A stretch of 64,000 nt of DNA, from positions 3,797,501 through 3,861,500 of the forward strand of contig OX344749.2 in NCBI GenBank assembly GCA_947034885.2. The letters are read 5' to 3'. The DNA is from Thuidium tamariscinum (Eukaryota > Streptophyta > Bryopsida > Hypnales > Thuidiaceae). Each line of letters opens with the position of its first letter. Position 1 is the stretch's first letter. The notes beneath the pieces were generated by a model that saw only the letters and a program-made list of their open reading frames with translations, searched no databases and was not told where the DNA came from. This document shows positions 11,229 through 22,772 of this stretch, piece after piece. The position numbers and the translations under genes are program-made.

Positions 11229-12470
11229 TCAAAGGTCAACAAGGAAAAAGTTGATGAGAAAACGCTTTCTATACTTGTAAAGAGTAAAGTGCCGGAGGTT
11301 AGTGGACGACTTGCAACTCAGTCTTCTATCAAACAATGTGTGAGTGAACCTCGTCGTAGCGCCAGGATATATAGCGAAGTTGAAGTTGTTCGACGTGAAT
11401 TCCTGAAATTTGTTCAAGAAAATAGGCCCAGACTTGAAGGAGAAAGGAGTGGTCGAAAGTGACGATCAGTAGTTGGTCGTAATCAAGGATGTGCAAGGAC
11501 ATATGGAGAAAGACAACTTTGTTGTTGGCAATATTGAAAGCGCGGTGAGTCTGCTGAATTCCAGATTCATCCCTTCATGAAGTGTGCAATGGTGAGTGGA
11601 TTATCCATATTCTGAGTTGGTCTCCAGTATGAAGAATTTGCGTACCTCATATTTTATTTTCAGGCTTCTGAGTGCGGAATAGCCCTGTGAACACAGAAGT
11701 CCCAAGCTTAGTCCTAGAATTCAAGCTTCATACATTTATATACTGGAGGTTCACCTTTGCATAGTAGAATTCATCAAGAGACATAGCATAGACTACCTTT
11801 TTTTAAAATTGTGCCTTCCTTTCAACGACAAGTCGTTGAAGACTTCTTTTCACTGTTTTTAACTTCAGTGATATGTGTGAGCATTAAGATAGTATACGAC
11901 TGAAAGCCTTGCTTGAGAAAGAAAAATTAAGTGCATGAGCGTACAACATTTCGACGATGACGTATGCTGTATGAAGTGGTAATGCATGTACAAAAATCGA
12001 AACATGAAAAGAGCTTAGATTTGATGAATGCAGGTCAATTGTGGTGATGTCGTTCGCTTGGTCGCAGTCATTGATTGTAAAAGAAAGAGGTAGGTAAGGG
12101 AATACTCATGGATTTGGTTGGTTCGAAGTTTGCAAGGAAAGTCATTCCGAATGGGTGGTGTGTGAAAATAACATCCTACACTTTGATGAATGCAGGTCGA
12201 TTGCGGTCAAATGGGTGGTGCTGAGTGAAAATAACATCCTCCACCTTCAGTGGATGCACCAAATCTTATCCTTTCCCGTCAGGATTTGCAGAGCAGACCG
12301 TCAAGGAAGCGATAGGTAAAACTATATTATGGCCCCACACACTTATGCAGAACCTATTGCAGAAGTACGCTTAAAACCGTATAGAAGAAATTCGTGATTG
12401 GCGCCAATTGACAGCATTGGTGATGAAACAACTTTGGAAATATCATCCTTCATGAGGGAGGTGGAAAACT
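11229..12470 (+). pseudogene. Relic of a transposon-associated protein (DUF8039-like block)
   Basis: A reading block without a start codon runs 11232-11462, basic and charged, with RRSARIYSEVEVVRREFLKF and a stop. A shifted block, VVIKDVQGHMEKDNFVVGNI, continues to a possible GTGAGT donor near 11551. Near 12045-12330 the plus strand reads CGDVVRLVAVIDCKRKR and then SYPFPSGF and TVKEAIGKTILWPHTL. This order resembles the small domain (DUF8039) seen in many plant transposon-associated and Ulp1-like proteins, where a VA-I-D strand is followed by a hydrophobic-W-P ending. Frameshifts and stops make it non-functional. A short duplication (12017-12045 and 12179-12207) lies inside. The assignment is by pattern only. 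Confidence 0.4.
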
Positions 12471-12659
12471 AAATCCAGTTTGTGTCTTTGTGATTAGATT
12501 CCATTTTATATTTGAATATATTGTTTATGTAGCCTTTAGAGGAGGTTTGCTTATGTATATATTTTGACTGAAAAAGCTTGCAAACAATTATAAGCACTGA
12601 TATAGCTTACAATGTACAGAATGAAATAAACAAAAATAAAATATAATTTGTAAGAAAAA

Positions 12660-14860
12660 GGTACATACTCTGTGTAAAGCTTTTCCTACTACTTCTTAGC
12701 ATGACACGTGGCCTATGAAAGACTGGAATATCAGTGATCACCGTCGAATCAATACCTACAGAAGTACAAATATACTATTGGTGCATGTACCAATATAAAA
12801 TTCGCCAAGTGTTACATGGAAGATAGACGTTTAAGAAAAGAACTTACTATCACCACATAAACTACCATGGACGGTCAGGCAAAGAACTAATTTTATGCTG
12901 CCCAACTCCTCGACTTAAAAATCAATCATTGTTATGTTGAAAAGACACGCTATGGTCATTGCAAAAGGTATTTTAATGCTGGTCTTAGACACCAGTTTTT
13001 CAGCACATATAATTGAAAATACAAAGGCTTTCAGTATGCATTTTTTAACTGAAATTCAAGCTTAAAGCACCATGTCCTCTTGTAGTGCATTGTGTTAAGT
13101 TTTTAAAACGCAAAAGTAAATCAAAGTATCGAACATGCAAACAAAGAATTCAAATATTGTCAACTTACTTATTAGATTTTTTTATGTAAACAAATTTGCA
13201 AGGCACTACAAGCATGTTCTCCAAATCCTGTAAAACCTCAACCACTAATGCAAGCATTGGTGTTTCCACCACAGACACTAGTGACTTTTTCATCAGCTTG
13301 AGGATGGCATTGTAAATGTTTTTGTTCCCCTCCAAAGTCATAATGTAGCATTTAGTGCCATGGTAAGCAATAATGCATGCATTTGGAGTCAATGAAATTA
13401 AAATATATTAGTTTTATAATTGAATTAGTATAATACTATAATACAATTAGAATATAAAATATTTGAATTCAATAATGACTTGTGGATTCTGTACAATCTA
13501 AAATCAAATCTTTTTCAATGCTTGTAGCTTTGAGGAGGATAGTGAAGAACCTTGAATATTTTTTGTACTTGCCCCACAGAAACCACTTTCCATTTATAGC
13601 CATGTCATTTGCATGAATATAGTGCATCAACATATCATCTTTTACAATGTCAATTTCAACCATCACCAAGGTATTAATTGTCTTGAAAGAGAATTTGGAT
13701 TTCCCTTTCAAGTTCAATTTTTTCACGAGGAGGGTGATTCTAAAATGTTGTGTTTACAACATCCATGCCAAATGTACATTAGAATGCATTGAAAAGAGCA
13801 TTATGAATTTTTGATAAAAGTCAAAAAATTTGAATGGAATTTACTGTCTTGGTCTTTTTTACTGCCCAGGTGAGGTGTATGTGGTTCATTCTCATCGAGT
13901 CCTTTTTCTTCATTGAATCATATGTCTCATACATTCCAGCAATATCCTACCTCAACTTCATGCTATATGAATCAAAGACTATGATGTGTCTATTGTCTTA
14001 TAAATACTCTGCGGCAAAGTTGCATGTTAATTGCAAAGCCTCATTTTATGGATCTACATTCCATTTTGACACGTTTAACAAAGAAGAGAACCCTAGTATA
14101 TGTAAATTCTCTGAGTAATCAATAAAAATGATGTCTACCCTTGGCCTAGTATTTGGCACACCTTCAAACATGCAAATCTTTTTGGTCAACATCTACAAAC
14201 ATGTAATACATTAAGAAGTTAGTTATGAACACCAACAATATTCATGTCACTTCAAAAAAATAAATGAACTTTTATTATTAAGATAAAGATTATTACCTCT
14301 TTCAAGAAGTACAAAACTTTATTGTACCAAGTTAACTTCTCTTTGTCCATGTCCTTTGCAAAGTCTTCAATAGAAATATTGAGGATTAAATATCCTTGAT
14401 CTCGGTCACATCTATCAGGATTATTGTTTGTATTACATAAATGATGACTTTTTCAGTGAGTTTTAAGAAAATAGTCTTCCTCTTCACATCGCTTTTCATT
14501 TGCAAACCTTGACTTATAGTGGATGATGGTACAACTTGGCCTACCACTTTGTTCTTCTTCTTGCCCTTGCCTTTGCCTTTACCTTTGTCTTCCTTTTCCT
14601 TCCCCATCTTCTTGGTCACTTGCTCAACTTCATTTTTTTCCTTTGCTTCATGCTAAACTTACATTCAAATTTCTTTCTTTCTATTAGTTGCATCCCTTCT
14701 CATCATAGCTCTTTTCCTTGCTTTGTCATTGAATCCGACAAACTCATCAATCTCAAAATGCATAGTTCATTTGCCGTCCAAAGGTTCTCTCAATTCTACC
14801 TTTGAAGTAAGAGTAAATTCAAGGATACAATTCAAGTACCATTCTCCACCACTAAGAAAA
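12660..14860 (-). pseudogene. Decayed DNA N4/N6 methyltransferase-like gene (beta-class motif order)
   Basis: Read on the minus strand, a lysine-rich N-terminal block (about 14860-14400) is followed by EDFAKDMDKEKLTWYNKVLY and a 104-bp intron (14296-14193, GTAATA to TTTGTAG). Next comes RPRVDIIFIDYSEN near 14130, at the place of the D-P-P-Y catalytic motif IV. HIIVFDSYSMKLR follows, and then DLILDCTESTS near 13500, at the place of the SAM-binding motif I. NACIIAYHGTKCYIMTLEGN follows near 13380, where such enzymes have a hydrophobic-E strand. Motif IV before motif I is the circularly permuted beta order. The frame between 14192 and 13750 has about six in-frame stops and no shift, so it is dead but readable. 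An exon-like block near 12780-12665 may be its C-terminal part. Confidence 0.6.
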
Positions 14861-16216
14861 GTTCAGGTATATGTGCAGAACTAATGTAAGCTAAATATAA
14901 AAGCTACTAAGATGTGATTATGAAATGGTGATAAGAACAGAGGAAGGTCTAAACGTGCGATGGTCCTTTTTTCCTTAAGCTCTAACTTGAAATAATTGCA
15001 ACAGAATCATGATTATTCATTACCAAAGATGACAACAATAATAATTTCAAGGACAAGTACAAACGCTACGTTTACTAATAATATTACTTGAAGTTTTTCC
15101 ATCAAGTGGTTTGAATTTAGAGTTGTCTTAAAATATATTTAATTTATATTAATTTATATATTTAGTATTTTTTTCATTTCAATTTTAATCCCTTAAGCCT
15201 TAAAATAATAAGTCTTTTTTGGCAAAAAAAGCTAATTTAGACAACTCACTACAAATGAATTTTTTATTTTTATAACTCTCTCTCAAAATGTGTCTAAGAA
15301 ATAGTTTTAGGGCCTGATAAAAAATTTTATAAGTTTTGACTATATGATTAAAAGTTTTTGTATAATAAGTGGTTTTCATTGCTTTGGCCGATAATTTGAG
15401 CAATTAAAAAAAAATCTTAAAAAATCTTTTTTTTAACTAATAAAAATTTGAAATTGGTTTTCAAATTCTCTCTTTGTATATATATAATTTTTTTTGAATA
15501 ATTTCATTTTGATTAATGAGATAAATGTTATGAGAAGTTTTAGTTTGCATGTAGTTTACCTATAGTTATTGAATCTTTACTAAATGATAAACTTTGTAGT
15601 CCTTTACTTAATTCAATTTTTAATATTTTGTGTAACAAAAAAAGATTAGGTGTAGATCCTTAGTTACAACATTATAACCATTGGGATAGGCATTTTTCAA
15701 TTTCATAATTAAATTGTATTATTTTCAATCAGTATCTACTTTTTTGACTTTTGTAAGCTTCAAATTAAGTAGCCTTTGAATACAAAATGAATTATATTTT
15801 CTTTTTCTTTTTCCATGTAATCTCTAACATGGCTAGTTTGAAATCATAATGTTGTAATTCAAATTTTGGTGTCAATAATTGTACTTTAAAAGTAAACTCA
15901 CTACTATGGCAAACCAAGGTCCCTATTATTTTCTTTGGACACAAGTTTTTAAAAAAAAAATCACTAAGTTATATTTGGCCTACTTCAAATTTTCAACTTT
16001 TTGATACGATGACATGTTTCAATCTCTCGATCATGATCATGAGAAATTACTATTTACATAACCTAAAAAGGTCTTTATTTATTTAATCAATATATTAGCT
16101 GACTTGTTAAACTACTATAACTACAAATAATGTAATTATGAACTATTTTTCTCTACCTCTTCTTCTTTTTCATTTGAATACTTTAATAATTTTCACTATG
16201 TATCCCCATAGCTAAA
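14861..16216. other. AT-rich gene-free stretch
   Basis: Very AT-rich with many poly-A and poly-T runs. I see no supported gene or terminal repeat. Confidence 0.5.
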
Positions 16217-16292
16217 GATGTGGTGTAGAATATTCTACATCATTTCATCAATTGGATGGAATGATGTGAAATATTTCACACCATTCTGTCCA
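16217..16292 (+). repeat. Palindrome array P, copy 1
   Basis: Two short palindromes centred on AGAATATTCT and GAAATATTTC are separated by CATTTCATCAATTGGATGG. They are flanked on the left by AGCTAAAG and on the right by GTCCAC and then GAAGGCAGTT-like text. The same left and right flanks occur at the other three P loci (22653-22772, 29039-29107 and 55199-55267). Confidence 0.75.
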
Positions 16293-16479
16293 CAAGAACA
16301 CAAGAAGGCAGTTAGTCAATCTACTATTGAAAACTATGAATTGTACACCAAAATGTTGATGGTGACAACAAGTTGAATCATTGCAATGATGAAATAGAGG
16401 GGTTGATCTTGAACCATTAGGAGGGATTTGAAGGCTCCCAAGGATTGTTTTAGGGTCTATTCCCGAAATTGTCGAGGGA

Positions 16480-16650
16480 ATTGCTAGTTGCTGTCAGCCG
16501 GCAATTAACCAAAAAAAAATTTTAATTGAGGGGGTCCTGAAATATGAAAAAAAGTCCAAAAAATAATTCAAAAAAAATAAATTTATGACGTGGCACTCGC
16601 TCTACCACGTAGGATTCCTACAAAATTGCGTTCCCGTGGCCATATAGATG
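16480..16650. other. Inverted ACGTGG motifs
   Basis: GACGTGGCACTCGCTCTACCA is nearly palindromic around GCACTCGCTC (about 16588-16610). It lies in a stretch with repeated poly-A runs. It may be a terminus of an unrecognised element or chance bZIP-like sites. Confidence 0.25.
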
Positions 16651-16749
16651 AACTATCATAATACAAACATTGATTTAATGCTCCAAATTGGTAATAATTC
16701 CTCCTAACATGATGTAGTCATAAAGTAAAGAAACATTGAGCCATAAATG

Positions 16750-17500
16750 TCAAAGTAGAAGTACTCACTTCTTTAATGTTTTTTGATGTGTTCATTTGTC
16801 TTCCCAAAGAAGTAGCTTAATCAAGTTTTGCAAAGTGTGATCTTCTACTTGTGACAACTTCTAAATAGGTAAAAAAATTTCAAGGTAGGGTGGAAAATTG
16901 ATCTGAAGTTTAACCATTATTGCTTCATCATTGATAGGATTATTAGCATCTAATAATTTAGTTGCTACTTCATTGATTTTTGCAAAAAAATTAAGTAGAT
17001 TATTTTGAGTTTTTAAAGTTAAAACATTAAAACGTGCATGTAAATAATGAACGTCAAAATTAGATTTGGTATTGTATAGTTCACACAAACGTTCACAAGA
17101 TGTTGTAGATGTGCAATTAATATATAATGGCTTGTGCAAGTAGCGCTTAGTAGAAGATATAATTATTCTGATTATTTGTGAATCTCTTTCAAGTTAATCA
17201 TTAAATACACGTTCATCATCTGCATGAGGTTATTTTTCTTCTGTCTTTGTAATCCAAAATAATTGCTTTATCTTAAGAAGATTAATAATTTGAAACTTTG
17301 ATTCAAGGAAGTTAGTACCGACAAATCGTTCAATATTGTATAAATCTTGATCTAAAGCCAATAAACCGTGCAATAAACCTCAATAAAAGATCTAATGCAA
17401 TATAATTATAATATTCTTTCTCAATTTGAATTGTTGTTGTTCAGCAACTTGTGGTAAGATAAAATTTAGGATCTTAGAGCACTCAGAAGTCTAGTGTCCT
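16750..17500 (-). mobile_element. Ty1/copia gag relic
   Basis: Minus-strand translation gives the UBN2-type gag core with only stop codons interrupting it: RDSQIIRIIISSTKR, then LCELYNTKSNFDVHYLHARF, then LLNFFAKINEVATKLLDANN, LQINFPPYLE and finally HTLQNLIKLLL. The longest open block is 17139-16861. These strings are characteristic of copia gag in plants. No LTR could be fixed beside it. The copia relic at 38.9-42.6 kb starts later in gag, so the two are separate insertions or pieces. Confidence 0.85.
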
Positions 17501-19338
17501 CTTTTAATGGCTAAATATCAAGGAAAAATCAACTCATCAAACGAAAAATCACTATACAAGAATCTTAAAATAAATAATAAGTTGTTGAATATATTCTTTA
17601 AAACTATAGAAGCAACATGCACCACATTCTAAACCTAAGTCTATGCATTATTTACAAAACAAATGAAAAAAATTAAGAAAGTTTAGGGTGATGGCACGGT
17701 TAAGTATATTCAAGAAAATAAAAAACATTAAATTTTTTTATTCTATCAAAATAGCTTGTACTACCAAAGCAAGCATGTAAAAATTGCAATCACACTCTAC
17801 TAATTCTAGTCACACTCCTACCTTGCAATCTAAAACTCTTGATTTATACAAAATTCACAAATCTTACAAAACGCTAATAAAAGTCCAAAGAGATACTCCA
17901 AAATTTATAGTAAAAGATTTTAAGAGGAGGAATTGATTTATCCTTGCAAAAAGGCATCCTCAAAAGTTAGTGCAAAGAACATATAGAACAAATTTTTTTT
18001 TTAAAACACTCACATACAATAAACAAGTACAACTATTGCAATGCTATGTACAACTTCTAATCTCTTCTTATTCAAAACAACAAAGAATATAGAAAACTAC
18101 TGTGTACACTTTACAAAAAAATAACAAAATAGTATTAGTACAAAGTGTAACAATGTAGATATGGATGAATGTATTGATTCATTTTTTGTCAACTATTCAT
18201 CTATAACAAAAAAATTTGCTTTATTTTATAAAAATAATATATTTTTAATTTTACATGGAAGATTAGGCTACCTAAATTGTTTGTCATTCAAAAATAATAA
18301 TTCCATGTATTGTTAAATATAATTTGCAATGAACAAATATAAATTCAGTGACATTATATTATATAAGCATACAAGGCAAATTAATTGCCAAACAATTATT
18401 ATGGTTAAGATCTTTTTAAGATTATTGTACTATAAGAAGAATTAATTTGATATATTCATTTCTATATGAACATGTTCAAACTCAATTGGCATAGTCTTTC
18501 AATTATGAAGTGAATTTAGCTCATTATAAGACTATTTTTTTTATGTAAATTTTCTTAAATCTATTTGAAAACATGCACATATTAAAAATTATAATTCATC
18601 ATATCAACTTCACCTTTAATATGTTGTTTTATACTTCTTTTGTAAATGGTTGATTTGATGAAGATATATGTCCATCATTAAAAGGAGAAGTATCTACTCA
18701 TGAGCATTCTAAGGGCATTACACTCAAGGCACCCGAGACATTTACATGGAATCATATTGTTCTTGTTTGAATTTTAATACCAAAAACCATTTCAACTCTA
18801 ACTCTTCAATCAATGAATAAATAGGCTTGTAGAATGTAGACTAGATAAACAATTATGCAAGCACAAGACAATGTCTTATAATGTGATTCATCCTATATTC
18901 ATAGCAACTACTTCTACTTTATGGAGATTTCTCCATCTAGTAACATCCAATATCATTGCAATTCCTAAAGGAAGAATTCTTGCTCATAAGCAACAAAAGT
19001 TTAAGTTGATTATTGAATTATCTATGATATATTGTAGTATAGGTGATATTTAGGATAGAGGAACAATTAAAATAAATTAACCATTTATTGGTATGATTAT
19101 ATGAAATCTTCTTCATTAGGAAGATGATCTCAAACCAAATACTATTGAAGAAATAATGTGTTGTTTTCATTGGTCATTAGAGAAAATTGCAGCCCTCTAG
19201 AAGGCTACTCCATGGTCCTTTTGAAGACCCCACATATTTTTATTTTTTTTCTTAAGGATTTCTTTTTCACTATTCTTACTCACTCTTTGTTGCAACATCA
19301 ATCATTGTGAATTTTATGAAAAATGTCAATTTAAAAAT
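17501..19338. other. AT-rich gene-free stretch
   Basis: AT-rich with no supported gene. It lies upstream (minus strand) of the copia gag relic and could include its degenerate LTR. Neither a PBS nor a TG...CA boundary is recognisable. Confidence 0.4.
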
Positions 19339-20012
19339 CAAGGCAATACAAGGCAACTAGATACAGTGTTCAACAATGGAATATACAATTTTCAATTGAA
19401 AACCTTAACTTATGAAGTGGATTTTATGCTATATAATTCATTTTGTGTTGCGTTCAAATTGGAGAAATTTAGTCATTTGGGTGTAGTTGATGGTGAGAAG
19501 AGAAGCTCTTTAAACAAGTAGAGTAGTGGTAGGTAAGACAATCTATGTGAGATATGTGATTTAAGACTAAAAAGAGCTCCACCACAAATGGTTAAGTGAA
19601 AATGTAGGAATTCTACTAAAAGTCAAATTTTAAACTTCATTTAGGCATAGTAGGAAAAACTTTTTTTTTTTAAATTTCAAATTAAAAAAAGTTGAAAAAT
19701 CAAGCTAAATTTTATTTCCAAAAATTGACTTGAGATTTCAAGACTCCACTTAAAAGTTATGGACAAATTTTAGAGAGGGTGTTTGAAAATGTCACAAAAA
19801 GGTCCCCCCCCTCTTTGAAATGTGTCCATAACTCTTAGATGGGGCTTCAAAATCTCAAACAGATTTTTGAAGATGGAACTCAGTTTAGTTCTTCACCTTT
19901 TTTTAGTTCAAAGTTTTTTGAAAAAAGATATTATACTATGTCTAAATGAGGTCTACAATTCAACTTTGAGTACAATCCCTACATTTTAACTTACATCTCA
20001 AATTCTTTAAAA
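19338..20012 (+). repeat. Left arm of a 7.5-kb inverted structure (D)
   Basis: This arm matches the reverse complement of 26155-26835. It runs from CAAGGCAATACAAGGCAACT, through ATTTTCAATTGAAAACCTTAA and GAGAAATTTAGTCATTTGGG, to ACATTTTAACTTACATCTCA. Its inner part (19596-20012) is itself palindromic about position 19805. There GGGTGTTTGAAAATGTCACA faces a CTTTGAAATGTGTCC-type inverse. The outer part has GTAGTGGTAGGTAAGACAAT. Confidence 0.78.
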
Positions 20013-21108
20013 ATTTGTATCAATATTTTACCATTATTTAAACAATATGACAAATACAAATTAGTCACACAAGGTTGTCTCAACAATGTTACAAGTCATG
20101 TTCAGTCAATGTTGTGAATCAAAGATATTGTTTCAATAATTCAAATATGGTAGTGTAGAATTATTGAATCAACAATTATTAAAAGGTATTGTATAAACAT
20201 TTTCAATATGGTGGTGTAGAATATTGAGTCAACAATTATTCATAGTTGAATTTTTGAAATCATCTTTTACTAAGGTTGCTCAAGACTTATCAAAGAAGTG
20301 GTCGCTTCATTGTGTGTCTATAAGTGCTTGTTCTATTTAAATCTATTAATGGATTTAAATTTAAATATTCTAATGTTAATTCAAAAATGTTGTCAAGGTT
20401 TAATAATTATACCTAAATTGTTGTCAAGTTTTGTGTCAAAGTGCTCTTTGGAGATTTAATGGGGGAATAATAGGACCTTGCAATCCAAACTTTTTGACTC
20501 GATTTCTATTCTACATCAAAGCAACATTGGGATTTTCAAAATGTTAATAGATATATTATGCCAATTTGTCAGCTTTCATGTATTGCAAGCACTTAGTGAT
20601 AGACTAATGGTGATAAAAAACTTGTCAATACCCAAATTTTTGAATACCCCAAAATGCAAAAAAATTATATTTCCTCTTTCAAGCTAATTATGTTGGATTT
20701 GAAAACTGGGTTATAATACAAGTACTTTAAAAAAAAATTAGGTTTATATGATACTTGTGTTATATAAACAATAACCCTTTTTGTTAGTACACGGTTTAGT
20801 AGGACATCAAAGTATGTTGAAATTCTTATCACATAAAAGGTAGTTTACAAGAAATAAAACTTCCATAACATCCAGTAGCTCACAGAAGGGTTGCCTTTCC
20901 TTTGTAAGGTCTCCATCTTTTAATTTCATCAATGACATCCCTGAGGTACTTATGTTAACTTGTCAAGCCCAAATAAAGACTAACATTAGAAGTAGTATTT
21001 ATGTTTAAATTTAAATTCAACTTCCTTTCTTGACATAACAAAGTTATTTATTAATTTGGATCCTACAACAAAGTACATTTTACTCCATTGGCTTGCTCTA
21101 ACATTTTA
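20013..21108. other. AT-rich gene-free stretch inside structure D
   Basis: There is a small local duplication: TTGAATCAACAATTATT occurs near 20162 and 20225 with AATATGGT(A/G)GTGTAGAA between. Nothing coding is supported. Confidence 0.4.
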
Positions 21109-21109
21109 T

Positions 21110-21572
21110 GACGCGTGGCCCAGGGTTACTATTTTGTGAGCCTGTGAGCATGAGCTTGTGAGCTTGTGAGCCTGCGAGCCTACACAATTTTTTGAAGATT
21201 CCATTTAAAACTTTTGGCCAAATTTGATTAACTTTGGTAAATTTTAGTGCCTATTACCGTGGAACTATTATTGTGGACCTATTACCGTGGTCCCTTGAAT
21301 AACTTTGTTTTACCATTTATTGTACTTTGCTAGATTTTATGAAGAAAAAAAATTAGTAACTAATTATAATTTTTTTGAAATCAAATGAGCTTATTTCACA
21401 AATTTAGATTTCTGTGAACACTCTCCTTAGTCTTGCATCTTAGTAACCCTTGGCACCAAGGGGAGTCCCACAGCTCCAATTAAAAAAATTTCTTTCTTCA
21501 CCCCGCAATTGTGGGACTCCCCTCGGTGCCGAGGGGAATCTGTCGGAAAAAAGAAAAAAAAAAGAAAAAAAA

Positions 21573-21618
<46 letters not shown>

Positions 21619-22641
21619 TAATAATAATTTTATCGGAGCCATGGGACTCCTCTCGGCGCCGAGGGTACCAAGAAGAAAGACCAAGGAGAGTGTTCACAAA
21701 AATCTAGCAAAGTCTGACAAGTATTGTTTCAAGATGATAAATAAACAACCATTGGGTCAAGAAAGAAGAAATGAATCCCTTCATTGGATGAACAAGAAGA
21801 TAATGAGTCAACTAATCAATAATCTTGTGTAACAAAGTTCATTCTTTACAAAGTAATCCCTATCAATCAAATATGTATTTTTAAATCTTAACAAGTTCCA
21901 TTATTGATACATTAAAACAAAACTATAGGTGCCTACATTGGCCTTTGAGAAGACCTACTATAAGATACTCATGAACAAAATGAAATTTGGTGCAACTAAG
22001 TTCTTTCCATATATAATGAAATCATACAAACAAATTTTTTTCTAAAATTTAAACAAGTTCATTGACTTAAAAATGAAGAGGGAATAATTGATGCCTTCCT
22101 ATTGGCCTTGAGAAGACTTATAATGCTACAAGATATGATCAACCAAAATAAAATTTAGTGTAGCAAAGATTTTTATCAACAAATTTTTTTTCTAAAATCT
22201 AAACAACTGTAATAATAATACATCAATAAAAATCATTAGTACCTTTTCCTAGGCCTCAAAAAGATCTACATTATTACAGGATAATGATCAACCAATATTC
22301 TATATTAACTTAATTCCACCTTTATTCATCTTTCATATCAGTTGAGTTCCCCATTTTTATAATGTATACTGTTAAGTAAGATTGAAAATTAGAATCTTCA
22401 TCCAATTTCAACATAACTATGGTAATAGGTCCACAGTAATAGGTCTACAAAAATAGATACTAAAATTTATTAGAAATAAAAAAATTTGATTCAAATTTTA
22501 AGATGGAATCAATTTTAATGAATAAAATTAAGTTTTATAATGCTTCTTCAAATTTTTAAACTCTGTGCTCACAGAATCCCTGCTCTACGCTCACAGGCTC
22601 ACGCTCACAAGCTCACAGAATAGCACCGCTGACGCGTGGCC
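21110..22641. mobile_element. Mutator-like non-autonomous element (E) with 11-bp target duplication
   Basis: GACGCGTGGCC occurs exactly at 21110-21120 and again at 22631-22641. It brackets a segment with inverted ends: CTATTTTGTGAGCCTGTGAGC on the left against the inverse of GCTCACAAGCTCACAGAATAG on the right. The inner arms also pair, for example ACCTATTACCGTGG near 21280 against TAATAGGTCCACAGTAATAG near 22425. A long direct duplication of 9-11 bp with long inverted ends is typical of Mutator-like elements. No transposase is present. Element F is nested at its centre. Confidence 0.78.
21405..21715. repeat. Inner palindrome F with three GCCGAGGGG blocks and a 41-base T run
   Basis: GTGAACACTCTCCTTAGTCTT at 21416 onward is the inverse of the AAAGACCAAGGAGAGTGTTCAC segment ending near 21700. 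CTTGGCACCAAGGGGAGTCC pairs with GGACTCCTCTCGGCGCCGAG. A third, internal copy GGGACTCCCCTCGGTGCCGA lies at 21513. A run of 41 T occupies 21577-21617. The overlapping open frames here in three frames are artefacts of the A and T runs. Confidence 0.7.
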
Positions 22642-22652
22642 TAATAGTTAAA

Positions 22653-22772
22653 GAATGGTGTAGAATATTTCACACCATTTCATTCATTGGATGAAATGAT
22701 GTGCAATATTTCACATCATTTCATTCATTGGATGAAATGATGTGAAATATTTCACATCATTCCATCCACTAG
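22653..22772 (+). repeat. Palindrome array P, copy 2 (three palindromes)
   Basis: Three palindromes (TAGAATATTTCACACC, GTGCAATATTTCACAT, GTGAAATATTTCACAT) are separated by the self-complementary spacer CATTTCATTCATTGGATGAA. The array starts with AGTTAAAGAATGG, 12 bases after the right target duplication of element E, and ends in CCATCCACTAGAAGGCA. TGCTATTGAATGTTATG follows, as at the 29-kb and 55-kb copies. This is the longest and most regular of the four arrays. Confidence 0.8.

Noticed and set aside
14386..14805. Plus-strand frame 14536-14805, hydrophobic with leucine and phenylalanine runs
   Set aside because: It is the antisense shadow of the lysine-rich N-terminal block of the minus-strand methyltransferase relic.
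21427..21832. Four overlapping open frames with long K or F runs
   Set aside because: They are translations of the A tracts and the 41-base T run inside a palindromic transposon, open in several frames at once and on both strands.
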